Origin: an uncultured Bacillota bacterium
Lineage (GTDB): Bacteria; Bacillota_I; Bacilli_A; RFN20; CAG-631
DNA length: 22,983 nt
Direction of reading: 5' to 3'
Assembly: GCA_902491575.1 (NCBI GenBank)
Contig: CABUID010000023.1
Location: 1-22,983, forward strand
Each line of letters starts with the position of its first letter. Positions within the stretch are counted from its first letter, which is position 1. This document shows, in pieces, positions 7,033 to 15,610 of the stretch. The position numbers were made by a program, and so were the translations under genes. The notes beneath the pieces were generated by a model, which saw nothing but the letters and a program-made list of their open reading frames with translations, was not told the origin of the DNA and made no database searches.

Positions 7033-7875
7033 ATGTTAAATGACGAAAATGAACTGCTTCATTTTGTTGAAAAATGTTATGCTGAATCAAATTATAAAGA
7101 AGGATTCGATGCGATCGAAGAAAATAATCCTTTAATCTATAAAAAATATTATGAAATAACGAAGTATAAACTTTTATTTTTAATTGCTATGGAAAAACTT
7201 ATTGAAGCGTTAGTATTAATAAAAGAAGAACTTTCTGTACCTTATGTTCCTAGAGATTTTGAATCATTTTTAAAGGATAAACAACAAGAAATTAATTTCC
7301 TTTTAAGAGATAAGCAACACCATTCTTTAACGATAGAAGAACTTGAAAATATCGATAAACTGGATAATGAAAACCTTCTTTCTCTTTTACCCCACTTAAA
7401 AGATTTTAATTTAAATTTACTCATTCAACAATTTCAAAATATTTTTAATAATTTTAAAATTACAAACGTTACAAAATCATTATTAATTGCTTTATTATCG
7501 GATTATCAACTCGATTATACTTTTGAAATGGTAAAAGAAAATACAAAAATAAAGTTTAATCCAAAAAGTGTTTTTGATATTCGTGATTCAGAAAATTTTA
7601 TTTATATTGAAAATGAATTGGAGAAATTACAATTTATCGAAATAAATCTTCAAGAATTGATTCACCGTTTAATCGTTATGTATTTACTAGATATTTATCC
7701 ATTAGTAATCACACAACAAAATTGTGATGAAATCATTGCCGTTTCCATAAAAATGGCAAATGAGATGTCCAATGGAAATCTATATGTTGAAAAATATGAA
7801 AAAATTTATATGGAAAACGTGGAAAAATCCAAAAAAATATATAAAAAATTGAATAATTTGTTAGAAAGTATTTAA
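7033..7875 (+). CDS. Hypothetical helical protein upstream of trigger factor
   Basis: A 280-residue, soluble, Leu/Lys/Glu-rich protein with AAAGGAGGT upstream of ATG 7033. Predicted mostly helical by eye. The N-terminal ~90 residues (paired helices such as LLHFVEKCYAESNYKEGFDAIEENNP) resemble a TPR-type repeat fold. No catalytic motif, signal peptide or membrane helix is visible. It may belong to a TPR-like family of unknown function found in Erysipelotrichia and Mollicutes, but I cannot confirm this. It sits just before tig with its own promoter, and tig has another promoter after it, so the two need not be co-regulated. Confidence 0.6.
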   Translation: MLNDENELLHFVEKCYAESNYKEGFDAIEENNPLIYKKYYEITKYKLLFLIAMEKLIEALVLIKEELSVPYVPRDFESFLKDKQQEINFLLRDKQHHSLTIEELENIDKLDNENLLSLLPHLKDFNLNLLIQQFQNIFNNFKITNVTKSLLIALLSDYQLDYTFEMVKENTKIKFNPKSVFDIRDSENFIYIENELEKLQFIEINLQELIHRLIVMYLLDIYPLVITQQNCDEIIAVSIKMANEMSNGNLYVEKYEKIYMENVEKSKKIYKKLNNLLESI

Positions 7876-7899
7876 AAAAAATATTAATTATTGTATAAT
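7871..7899 (+). promoter_or_regulatory. Probable promoter of tig
   Basis: TTTAAA (7871-7876), 17-base spacer, perfect TATAAT (7894-7899). The -35 overlaps the stop codon of the upstream gene. AAAGGAG then precedes ATG 7938. Confidence 0.6.
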
Positions 7900-7937
7900 T
7901 AATCACGTTACCGAAAAATTAAAAGGAGAATATAGAG

Positions 7938-9224
7938 ATGCAAATTAAAATTGAAAATTTAAAGGAGAAGTGTGAAATTCATTTTCATGCAACTGTTGAA
8001 GGCGATGAATGGAAAGACGCTCAACAAAAGGCGATGATTGACCTTGCAAAAAATGTTACTGTAAAGGGATTTCGAAAAGGTAAAGCGCCTCTTGCTCAAG
8101 CAGTTCGTCAAATTCCTGCAAGAGATATTATGGATAAAGCAGCTGATAAGGCAGTTCAAAAAGCTTATAGTGAGATGATTGAGAAGAATAATATTCGTCC
8201 ATTTATGCAACCAGAACTCATTGTTGATGATTTTAAAGCAGATAAATTATCATTTACTTTTATTGTCTTAATGTTACCTGAAGTTACACTTGGCGATTAT
8301 AAAGGTTTAACGATTGAAAAGAAAAAAATTAGTGTCACGAAAAAAGATGTGGATGATGAGTTAACTACATTAGCTAATAAAAATGCTGAAATGGTTGTTG
8401 CTGAATTGGATGCTGTTGCTGAAAAAGGTGATACAGTAGTGATTGATTTTAAAGGTTATGTAGATGGTGAAGCATTTGATGGTGGAGAAGCAAGTTCATT
8501 TGAACTTGAACTTGGTTCAAATGTTTTTGTCCCAGGTTTTGAAGAACAATTAATTGGTGTAAAAACAAATGAAGACAAAGATGTTATGATTACTTTCCCA
8601 GAAAATTATGTTGCCAATTTATCAAACAAAGAAGCAACTTTTAAAGTTCATGTTAATTCCATTAAAAAGAAAGTTGTTCCAGAGATTAACGATGATTTAG
8701 CAAAAGATTTAGATATTGAAGGTGTTGACAATTTAGAACAATTAAAAGAGCATTTAAAAAAGCAAATTAAAGATAAGAAAGTCAAACAAGCTGAACAAGA
8801 TTCTATAAATGCTTTATTGGATCAAGTTAGTGAGAATGCAACCTTTAGTTGTCATGATAAGATTTTAAAAGAAGATGCAAACCGAATCGTAAAAGATTTT
8901 GAAGCCCGTTTAAGTCAACAAGGTTTTAATGTTGATGATTATTTGAAAATGACTGGCAAGACAAGAGAAAGTCTAGATGCTGAAGCAATGGAAGAAGCAA
9001 GAAGAAATACAAAAAAGGCTTATCTATTTGAAAAAATTGCTGAAGTAGAAAATTTGACAGTATCGGAAGAAGAAATCGATACAAAATTAGATGAAATTGC
9101 TAAGCAATATAACCAAACATTAGAGGACGTTAAAAAGCAATTAGGAAATCGTATTAATTCATTTGCATTTAATATGAAACAAGAAAAAGTTATTGATTTC
9201 TTAAAAAATAACAATAATATATAG
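7938..9224 (+). CDS. tig: Trigger factor, ribosome-associated chaperone and peptidyl-prolyl isomerase
   Basis: A 428-residue protein, the usual family length. The ribosome-binding signature GFRKGKAP is at residues 44-51. The FKBP-type isomerase domain spans about 164-245 (GDTVVIDFKGYVDG, FELELGSNVFVPGFEEQL). A long helical C-terminal arm domain follows, with Lys/Glu-rich helices to the end. It binds the ribosome at the exit tunnel and shelters nascent chains. The neighbour downstream is lon, 30 bases away. In Bacillus clpX and lonB lie between tig and lonA; here they are absent. Ribosome site AAAAGGAG upstream of ATG 7938. Confidence 0.97.
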   Translation: MQIKIENLKEKCEIHFHATVEGDEWKDAQQKAMIDLAKNVTVKGFRKGKAPLAQAVRQIPARDIMDKAADKAVQKAYSEMIEKNNIRPFMQPELIVDDFKADKLSFTFIVLMLPEVTLGDYKGLTIEKKKISVTKKDVDDELTTLANKNAEMVVAELDAVAEKGDTVVIDFKGYVDGEAFDGGEASSFELELGSNVFVPGFEEQLIGVKTNEDKDVMITFPENYVANLSNKEATFKVHVNSIKKKVVPEINDDLAKDLDIEGVDNLEQLKEHLKKQIKDKKVKQAEQDSINALLDQVSENATFSCHDKILKEDANRIVKDFEARLSQQGFNVDDYLKMTGKTRESLDAEAMEEARRNTKKAYLFEKIAEVENLTVSEEEIDTKLDEIAKQYNQTLEDVKKQLGNRINSFAFNMKQEKVIDFLKNNNNI

Positions 9225-9254
9225 GAAGAGATTTTTTTGAAAGGAGGAATAGAA

Positions 9255-11600
9255 ATGGATAATACAAAGTTAGTGGAAAGAGATTATCCTGTTTTAGCAA
9301 CAAAAGGCGTTGCTTTATTCCCTCATAATGAAATAAATATAGAGGCAGGACGTGTTTTTTCAAAACGCGCAATTCGTAAATCCAATGAAAATTTTGAAGG
9401 TTATATTCTTGTGATTCCACAAAAATATCCTTATGAAGATGTATTAGCATTAAAAAACTTAAATACAATAGGTACTATTGCCAAAATCAAAAATGTACGA
9501 AATTATGAAAATGGTCTTGTGAAAGTTGCCGTAATTGGATTACATAGAGCAGAGATTAAATCTATTTATATGGAAGATGGTTCTTATTTTGCTTCATTTG
9601 AAGTATTAAATGATATCCAACCATCGAGTGAAACCGAAGAAGCTTATGTAAGAGTTACAGCTAAAGCCATAGAAGATTTAATTACTGTAAATCAAAATAT
9701 TCGTAAAAATATCGCTGAGAAATTGTCTAAAGGTGTTGGAGCAGCGGAATTATCTGATTTAATAGCTCAAATATTGATTAAAGATAGTTTAAAACAATTA
9801 GAAGTATTAAATGAACTTCATATCGATAAAAGATTAGAATTATGCATTACTGCTTTAAATAATGAACGTCAAATTGATCAGATTGAAAATGAAATTTCTG
9901 AAAAGGTACGTCAAAAACTTGATAGTAATCAACGTGAGTATATTTTAAGAGAAAAATTAAGAGCCATTAAAGAAGAATTAGGCGATGTTACACCAACAGA
10001 TAAAGATTGTGATGAGTTACGAGAACAAATTCAAAATAAACCTTATCCGGATTATGTTAAAGCAAAAGCATTAACAGAAATTAAGCGCTTAGAAATGATG
10101 AGTAGTGCAAGCGCTGAATATTCAATGGAAAAAAGTTATGTGGATTGGTTACTTTCAATTCCTTGGTATGAAAAAACAGAGGATACATCGGATATTCATA
10201 AGGTTGAGCAAATTCTTAATGAAGATCACTATGGGTTAGATAAAATTAAAGAACGTATTTTAGAATATTTAGCTGTCAAAACGGTAACCAATTCATTAAA
10301 AGCTCCTATTATTTGTTTTTCAGGTCCTCCAGGAGTTGGAAAAACATCTTTGGCGAAGTCTATCGCACGTGCTCTTGATCGTAAATTTGTCAAAATGTCT
10401 TTAGGTGGTTTAAAGGATGAATCCGAAATTCGTGGACACCGTCGTACTTATTTAGGATCTTTGCCTGGAAGAATCATCCAAAATATGAAAAAAGCTGGAG
10501 TAGTTAATCCTGTTTTCTTACTCGATGAAATCGATAAAATGGGTAGTGATTATAAAGGTGATCCTACAAGTGCCATGTTGGAATTACTGGATCCAGAACA
10601 AAATAAATATTTTAGTGATAATTATATTGAAGAACCTTATGATTTATCAAATGTTTTATTTATTTGTACAGCAAATTATCTTGAAAATATACCGGCCCCA
10701 TTAGTCGACCGATTAGAGATTATTGATATTTCATCTTATACTGAAATGGAGAAAGTGAATATTGCTACAAAGCATTTAGTGGCTAAACAATTAATTGCAC
10801 ATGGTATAGAAGATGAACATATTTTGTTTAACGAAGATGCTATTATGTATATTATTCGTTATTATACACGTGAAGCTGGGGTAAGAAATCTTGAAAGGGC
10901 TATTGCCAAAATTTGCCGTAAATTGGTCATACGTAAATTGAAAAATAAAGATCAAATTTTAGATATTAAAGAAATTAACATTTCGATAGTAAAAGAATTC
11001 CTTGGTAAAGAAATCTATGATTATTCTAAAAAAGAAAAAGAAGATCAAGTTGGAGTAGTGACAGGATTAGCCTATACACAATTTGGAGGAGATATTTTAC
11101 CAATAGAAGTCAATTATTTTGCTGGAAAAGGTGCATTAATTTTAACAGGGAAATTAGGAGATGTTATGAAGGAATCTGCTTCGATTGCTTTTGACTATGT
11201 GAAAGCAAATGCGGCCAAATATGATATTAATACCTCTGTTTTTGATAAAATTGATGTTCATATTCATGTTCCTGAAGGTGCTGTACCAAAAGATGGACCA
11301 TCAGCTGGTATTACTTTGACGACGGCTATTGTATCTGTTTTAACTAATCGAAGCGTTCGTTCTGACCTTGCCATGACTGGAGAAGTAACTTTGCGTGGAA
11401 ATGTTTTACCAATTGGTGGATTAAAGGAAAAATCCATTAGTGCACATCGATCGGGAATTAAAACAGTATTGATTCCAAAAGATAATGAAAAAGACTTAGA
11501 TGAATTACCAAAAACCATTTTAGATGAGGTCAAGTTTATTCCAGTATCTTATGTAGATGAGGTATTAGATATAGCTTTGAATGCCAAGCATGTTTCTTAA
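9255..11600 (+). CDS. lon: Lon protease (LonA type), ATP-dependent
   Basis: A 781-residue protein. ATG 9255 is chosen because AAGGAGG (9241-9247) lies 7 bases upstream; an upstream in-frame TTG overlaps that site. Domains in order: N-terminal substrate-binding LON domain (starting PVLATKGVALFPH), helical region, AAA+ ATPase with Walker A GPPGVGKT (357-364) and Walker B VFLLDEIDKM, then the Ser-Lys protease domain with the catalytic Ser in DGPSAGIT (Ser683) and Lys726 in GGLKEKS. It degrades damaged and regulatory proteins in the cytoplasm. The last 20 bases overlap the start of engB, as in the ysxC-lonA arrangement of Bacilli. No CIRCE or CtsR-like operator was found in the 30 bases before it; it may be read from the tig promoter. 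Confidence 0.97.
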   Translation: MDNTKLVERDYPVLATKGVALFPHNEINIEAGRVFSKRAIRKSNENFEGYILVIPQKYPYEDVLALKNLNTIGTIAKIKNVRNYENGLVKVAVIGLHRAEIKSIYMEDGSYFASFEVLNDIQPSSETEEAYVRVTAKAIEDLITVNQNIRKNIAEKLSKGVGAAELSDLIAQILIKDSLKQLEVLNELHIDKRLELCITALNNERQIDQIENEISEKVRQKLDSNQREYILREKLRAIKEELGDVTPTDKDCDELREQIQNKPYPDYVKAKALTEIKRLEMMSSASAEYSMEKSYVDWLLSIPWYEKTEDTSDIHKVEQILNEDHYGLDKIKERILEYLAVKTVTNSLKAPIICFSGPPGVGKTSLAKSIARALDRKFVKMSLGGLKDESEIRGHRRTYLGSLPGRIIQNMKKAGVVNPVFLLDEIDKMGSDYKGDPTSAMLELLDPEQNKYFSDNYIEEPYDLSNVLFICTANYLENIPAPLVDRLEIIDISSYTEMEKVNIATKHLVAKQLIAHGIEDEHILFNEDAIMYIIRYYTREAGVRNLERAIAKICRKLVIRKLKNKDQILDIKEINISIVKEFLGKEIYDYSKKEKEDQVGVVTGLAYTQFGGDILPIEVNYFAGKGALILTGKLGDVMKESASIAFDYVKANAAKYDINTSVFDKIDVHIHVPEGAVPKDGPSAGITLTTAIVSVLTNRSVRSDLAMTGEVTLRGNVLPIGGLKEKSISAHRSGIKTVLIPKDNEKDLDELPKTILDEVKFIPVSYVDEVLDIALNAKHVS

Positions 11601-12177
11601 AAATGTAAAATATATTTTATCCGCACCAAGTAAAGAATTTTGGATTGATGGAAATCGAAAAGAAATTTGTATTGTAGGCAGAAGTAATGTAGGAAAATCT
11701 ACTTTCATAAATAAAATTTGTAATCAAAATTCCCTCGCTAAAGTATCGGGAACGCCAGGTTACACGAAATACATCAACTTTTTTGATGTCAACCAAACTT
11801 TTTATATGGTCGATACACCAGGTTATGGCTATGCAAAGGCTTCTTGGAAAAGAGATGAATCTTTTGCCAAAATGATGCATGAATATATTTATGAACGCCA
11901 AAATCTAATTTGTGTGGTTATGATAGTTGATGCGAAAGTTGGTTTCACAAAAGATGATGTTTTACTATTAAACATGCTTCATGAAGCTAACAAAAATATT
12001 CAAATTATCGCGTCGAAAACGGATAAGACCAATCAATCGCTTCGTAGTTCATTTTTAAAAAATGCTAAGACGATTTTAACTTTAGATGAATGGAATCATT
12101 TACTATTTTATTCATCTTTAGATCAAGTTAGTATTACGAAAGCTGTAGAAAGAATATTAAATATTTTTAACAGTTAG
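11581..12177 (+). CDS. engB: Ribosome biogenesis GTPase EngB (YsxC/YihA)
   Basis: A 198-residue TrmE-Era-EngA-like GTPase, normal family length. Motifs: G1 GRSNVGKST (33-41), G2 region GTPGYTKYINFF, G3 DTPGYG (78-83), G4 SKTDK (145-149; usually TKxD, a mild change) and G5 around SSLD near 177-180. It acts in assembly of the large ribosomal subunit. Start is ATG 11581 or ATG 11590; neither has a clear ribosome site, and since the gene begins inside lon it is probably translated by coupling. Its stop lies inside a strong terminator. Confidence 0.95.
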   Translation: MPSMFLKNVKYILSAPSKEFWIDGNRKEICIVGRSNVGKSTFINKICNQNSLAKVSGTPGYTKYINFFDVNQTFYMVDTPGYGYAKASWKRDESFAKMMHEYIYERQNLICVVMIVDAKVGFTKDDVLLLNMLHEANKNIQIIASKTDKTNQSLRSSFLKNAKTILTLDEWNHLLFYSSLDQVSITKAVERILNIFNS

Positions 12178-12200
12178 AGAGTTGTTCTAACTGTTTTTTT
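12169..12200 (+). terminator. Strong intrinsic terminator after engB
   Basis: AACAGTTAGA (12169-12178) pairs perfectly with TCTAACTGTT (12186-12195), 7-base loop, then seven T. The engB stop codon lies in the left arm. It separates the tig-lon-engB unit from the sporulation pair. Confidence 0.92.
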
Positions 12201-12246
12201 GTTCTATGTAGAAAGAGAAAATCATATATATAAATTAGGTGATAAT

Positions 12247-12918
12247 ATGGAAACGATAACTATAGAAAAAATCATTAAATTCGATAATGTCATTGATTCA
12301 ATTGACGCTGTTCAAGTAAATAATGATTTAAGATACCAATTGCTAGATGATAATACACATGCGCAAGGTGTCATTAATTTAAAAGGAAGTGTAAACACAG
12401 TTTTAGGACAAAAAGATTTTTTAGAAGACGTGGATATAGACATTTATGCACCTTTTGAAAAAATCATTGATAAAGATCATTTTAAAATTCATGTTCAGGA
12501 TTATTCCTATATGATAAACCAACAAAATCTAATCATTTATTTAGTACTTAGTTTAGAAGGAATTATGAATAAGCCTGAAGAAACTTTACCAGAAGAAAAT
12601 TCTGCAAAATTAGATCAAGTTGAAAATGAAAACATAGCCGATTCGATGAATAATTTAAATGAAATCAAAGCGGAAGATGGTAACACACGTGAAGAACAAG
12701 TTATCCTACAAGAAAGTGAAACTCCTACTTCATCAAGCGATACTGTAACGAATGAAAGTGTTGAAGAAGTTCCATTAGAAAATGAAATCAAAAAAGAATC
12801 TTGCAATGTAACGATTAAAGAAAACAATCAAAATGAGACGATGAATCAAACGTGGGCTACAGATTTGTTTAAATTATCCGATAACTATACAGTGTTTATG
12901 AAGATTCATGTAGAATAA
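12247..12918 (+). CDS. SpoVID-like spore coat morphogenetic protein, short form without LysM
   Basis: A 223-residue protein. ATG 12247 has AGGTGAT upstream; an earlier in-frame TTG lies in the terminator. Residues 1-105 form a beta-rich domain (ITIEKIIKFDNVIDSIDAVQ, later VDIDIYAPFEKI) that fits the SpoVID/SPOCS N-terminal domain. Residues 106-198 are an acidic, Glu/Asn/Ser-rich linker. Residues 199-223 (TWATDLFKLSDNYTVFMKI) resemble the segment that precedes the LysM domain in Bacillus SpoVID. The protein then stops, so the LysM is missing. In Bacillus SpoVID directs coat encasement of the forespore. The assignment rests on modest motif similarity plus position between engB and a ysxE-like gene, exactly as in Bacillus minus the hem genes. 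Confidence 0.65.
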   Translation: METITIEKIIKFDNVIDSIDAVQVNNDLRYQLLDDNTHAQGVINLKGSVNTVLGQKDFLEDVDIDIYAPFEKIIDKDHFKIHVQDYSYMINQQNLIIYLVLSLEGIMNKPEETLPEENSAKLDQVENENIADSMNNLNEIKAEDGNTREEQVILQESETPTSSSDTVTNESVEEVPLENEIKKESCNVTIKENNQNETMNQTWATDLFKLSDNYTVFMKIHVE

Positions 12919-12919
12919 A

Positions 12920-13852
12920 GTGAAAAAGACATTAAAAACTTTATACAATATTGACACAAAAGCATTAATTAAGTATACCGATAAAGTTTATAAAATCAAA
13001 AGCGATAACGAGGAAGAATATTGTTTAAAATATGTAGATTGCCTAAGCAATAATTCATTAATTGAAAAAGTAAATACTTTAAAGTTATCCGATTCTTTTG
13101 TAATGCCTATAAAAACTTGTATTCGAACTCCTCAAGGTCAAAAAAATAATCGCTTATTTTATGTAACCCCTTGGGTAGATGATGATTTAATTGAAAGTAA
13201 AGATTTAAAAGTAAAATATTATCTTTTACAAATTGGCCAAATGCATGCTAAGACATCGTATACTTTAAATGTTTCAGCTTCTTACTTCCATGAAATTTCG
13301 ATGAAACTTGAAGAAAATATTGAAGAATGTTATCAAAAATATGAAAGTATCGTCTATGTTGTTGAAAGAAAAGAATATAGAAGTCCTTTTGAATGGTATT
13401 TTCTAGAACATTTTAAAGATGTTATTGCAAGTTTAGATAAAAGTCGAAATTATTTAAATAAATTTAAAGAACTTGTAAAAAACAAAGCGACATTACGACA
13501 AGTCATCACGCATCAAAATTTCTCCTATGATCATGTTTTTTTATCTAAAGATAAGATTATAGGTAACGATAAAATGAAACTCAATTCGCCAATCTTCGAT
13601 ATAAAATCTTTATTTGATGTCATCGATTTTGGCACAATTGATATTTCAGGTATGTTTGATGAATATAGTAAAAATATGCACTTAGAAGATTATGAGTTAT
13701 ATTGGATGCTGACGCTACTATTTATTGTTAAAGATTTAAAAGTCACGCATAATGATTTTGACAATTTAAGTCAATTTATGCATATTTTGTTTCGATATAA
13801 AAGTGTTTGCGAACTTGAAAATAAATTAGAAATAAAAAATAGCACTGCTTAG
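12920..13852 (+). CDS. YsxE/CotS-like spore coat protein with degenerate kinase fold
   Basis: A 310-residue protein starting at GTG 12920, one base after the SpoVID-like stop. There is no clear ribosome site, so translation is probably coupled. The N-terminal lobe (KVYKIKSDNEEEYCLKYV), the PWVDDD hinge and a C-lobe with VITHQNFSYDHV and SPIFDIKSLFDVID follow the CotS/YsxE aminoglycoside-phosphotransferase-like fold. The usual catalytic HxDxxxxN is replaced by HQNFSYDH, so it is probably not an active kinase. YsxE-family proteins are spore coat components. Pairing with the SpoVID-like gene supports the call. A strong terminator follows. Confidence 0.75.
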   Translation: MKKTLKTLYNIDTKALIKYTDKVYKIKSDNEEEYCLKYVDCLSNNSLIEKVNTLKLSDSFVMPIKTCIRTPQGQKNNRLFYVTPWVDDDLIESKDLKVKYYLLQIGQMHAKTSYTLNVSASYFHEISMKLEENIEECYQKYESIVYVVERKEYRSPFEWYFLEHFKDVIASLDKSRNYLNKFKELVKNKATLRQVITHQNFSYDHVFLSKDKIIGNDKMKLNSPIFDIKSLFDVIDFGTIDISGMFDEYSKNMHLEDYELYWMLTLLFIVKDLKVTHNDFDNLSQFMHILFRYKSVCELENKLEIKNSTA

Positions 13853-13872
13853 GGCTATATGAATGTTTGACA

Positions 13873-13913
13873 AAAAAGTCATAATTAACAAAAAAGTTAG
13901 TTATGGCTTTTTC
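13873..13913 (+). terminator. Strong intrinsic terminator after the ysxE-like gene
   Basis: AAAAAGTCATAATTAAC (13873-13889) pairs with GTTAGTTATGGCTTTTT (13896-13912) over 17 bp with two G-U pairs and an A6 loop. The right arm ends in the T-run. Confidence 0.9.
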
Positions 13914-14032
13914 AATTGATAAAAATAGAAAATAAAAGAAAAATTCGAAAGATATGTCAGGTGTGTAAATAATTGTTTAAAATAGTTTCATTATCACTTA
14001 GATAATTAAAAATATTCATTATTTTCCTTTAA

Positions 14033-14065
14033 AACAAAAAATACAACAATTTCTATGTTGTATTT
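14033..14065 (-). terminator. Intrinsic terminator of the mscS gene
   Basis: AAATACAACA (14039-14048) and TGTTGTATTT (14056-14065) form a perfect 10-bp stem with a 7-base loop. Read on the minus strand it is followed by a T-run (complement of 14035-14040), 28 bases after the mscS stop codon. Confidence 0.85.
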
Positions 14066-14093
14066 GTCAATTCTTGAATAGCACTGCTCAGTG

Positions 14094-14948
14094 TTATTTT
14101 TGTGTAATATGTACATCTACTTGATCATAAGGGACCGTAATGTTATTTTGATCAAAGATGTCTTTCACTTCTTTTATTAATGCAAAATAAACATTCCAAT
14201 AGTTTTCTTGTTTTACCCATACTCTAGAAGTAATCTCAATGCTACTATTTGCACATTTTGACATTTTTATAAATGGTTCTGGATTTTGTAAGATTTCATC
14301 ATGTTTTAAAATAACCTCATGAATTAAATCCATTGCTTTAACGACATCATCGTTATAAGAAATTTGAAAGACATGTTCCACTCTTCTTGTTTTCTTTATG
14401 GAATAATTTATAATATTTCCGTTTGCAAGTGCACCATTTGGTATCATCACAACTTTATTATCTGGTGTTTTTAGATAAGTATAAAATAATTTTATGTCTT
14501 CAACCGTCCCTTCAACATCTTGACATTGAACATAATCTCCAAATTTAAAAGGTCTCATAAATATAATAATAAACCATCCAGCAATATTCGCTAATGAACC
14601 TTGAAGAGCTAAACCTACAGCAACGGCACAAGAAGCAATAATTGAACCGATTCCAGCAGTATCAATTCCGATATAACCTAAGAAAATGATAAATAAAATC
14701 ACTTTTGATACTTTACGAGCAGCTTCATAAACAACATTCGTTATTGTTTCATCCCGATGCTTAGCAAGCATTTTCTTTTTGATTTTTCTAGCAATATAAT
14801 TAATAATTTTAAAAAGTATAAATAATACAATAAGACCGATAACCAAACGAAGACCACTTGTTTGACACCAATTAATCACCTTGTTATAAAAACTTTCCCA
14901 ATTCGATATTGGTGTTTCATTCTCCTCAGCAAATAAAAATAAATTCAT
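14094..14948 (-). CDS. mscS: Small-conductance mechanosensitive channel (MscS family)
   Basis: A 284-residue membrane protein, typical length. I start at the ATG at 14948 because GGGTGATGAAAG lies just upstream on the minus strand; a TTG 15 bases earlier overlaps that site. Three membrane helices: about 34-53, 83-103 and the pore-lining 106-135 (Ala/Gly-rich VAVGLALQGSLANIAGW). The beta domain follows with MRPFKFGDYV, GTVEDI and MIPNGALANGNIINYS, then the C-terminal alpha/beta domain. It opens under membrane tension to release solutes during osmotic downshock. It is divergent from the mnmM-rdgB-surE operon. Confidence 0.95.
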   Translation of the reverse strand: MNLFLFAEENETPISNWESFYNKVINWCQTSGLRLVIGLIVLFILFKIINYIARKIKKKMLAKHRDETITNVVYEAARKVSKVILFIIFLGYIGIDTAGIGSIIASCAVAVGLALQGSLANIAGWFIIIFMRPFKFGDYVQCQDVEGTVEDIKLFYTYLKTPDNKVVMIPNGALANGNIINYSIKKTRRVEHVFQISYNDDVVKAMDLIHEVILKHDEILQNPEPFIKMSKCANSSIEITSRVWVKQENYWNVYFALIKEVKDIFDQNNITVPYDQVDVHITQK

Positions 14949-14969
14949 TCTTTCATCACCCAATTAATT

Positions 14970-14998
14970 ATTATACATTATTTTATTGGATATGTAAA
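14970..14998 (-). promoter_or_regulatory. Promoter of mscS
   Basis: On the minus strand, TTTACA (complement of 14993-14998), 17-base spacer, perfect TATAAT (complement of 14970-14975), then GGTGAT before ATG 14948. Confidence 0.7.
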
Positions 14999-15013
14999 AT
15001 TTAAAAAAATAAT

Positions 15014-15021
15014 GCTATAAT
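15014..15021 (+). promoter_or_regulatory. Extended -10 promoter of the mnmM-rdgB-surE operon
   Basis: TATAAT at 15016-15021 is preceded by TG at 15013-15014 with one base between, a perfect extended -10. The best -35 (TGTAAA, 14993-14998, 17-base spacer) is weak and is the same bases as the mscS -35. The -10 overlaps ATG 15020, so that ATG cannot be the start of the gene. Confidence 0.6.
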
Positions 15022-15037
15022 GAATAAGGGTACGAAA

Positions 15038-15610
15038 ATGGAAAAAGTGATTGAATTTGCACATAATATAATTAAAAATAAAGTAGAGAATACAGATATT
15101 TGCATTGATATGACGATTGGCAATGGAAAAGATACATTATTTCTATGTTCATTGGCCCGATTTGTTTATGGATTTGATATTCAATCGAAAGCGATTTTAA
15201 ATACAGAAAAATTGTTAAGAGATAATCATCTAAACAATTTTCAATTATGGATGACATCACATGAAAACATTGATCAGTTTGTTCATGAAAAAGTAAAAGC
15301 AATCGTTTATAATCTTGGGTATTTACCTACAGGGGATAAAAGCATTACTACTTTAACGAACTCTACAATGATTTCTTTAAAAAAATCTTTATTACTTTTG
15401 AAAACTGGTGGAATAATAGTATTGGTTGTATATCCTGGGCACCTTGAAGGGAAAAAGGAATCGGACGCTTTATTGGCATACGTGAATACTTTAGACCAAA
15501 AAGAGTTTGATGTCATTCAATATCAATTTTTAAATCAAATTCATCAGCCACCTTATGTTATAGCTATTGAAAGGAAATTAGAAAATGGAAATTGTAATTG
15601 CAACGAATAA
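15038..15610 (+). CDS. mnmM: SAM-dependent tRNA methyltransferase, MnmM/YtqB family
   Basis: A 190-residue class I methyltransferase. Start at ATG 15038, with AAGGG 7 bases upstream; ATG 15020 lies in the promoter. Family blocks visible: DMTIGNGKDTLFL (24-36, SAM site), YNLGYLPTGDKSITT, VVYPGHLEGKKESDA and NQIHQPPYVIAIE near the end. These match the YtqB family, shown in Bacillus and Staphylococcus to methylate the wobble-uridine side chain of tRNA (MnmM). First gene of a three-gene operon; its last 26 bases overlap rdgB. Confidence 0.88.
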   Translation: MEKVIEFAHNIIKNKVENTDICIDMTIGNGKDTLFLCSLARFVYGFDIQSKAILNTEKLLRDNHLNNFQLWMTSHENIDQFVHEKVKAIVYNLGYLPTGDKSITTLTNSTMISLKKSLLLLKTGGIIVLVVYPGHLEGKKESDALLAYVNTLDQKEFDVIQYQFLNQIHQPPYVIAIERKLENGNCNCNE

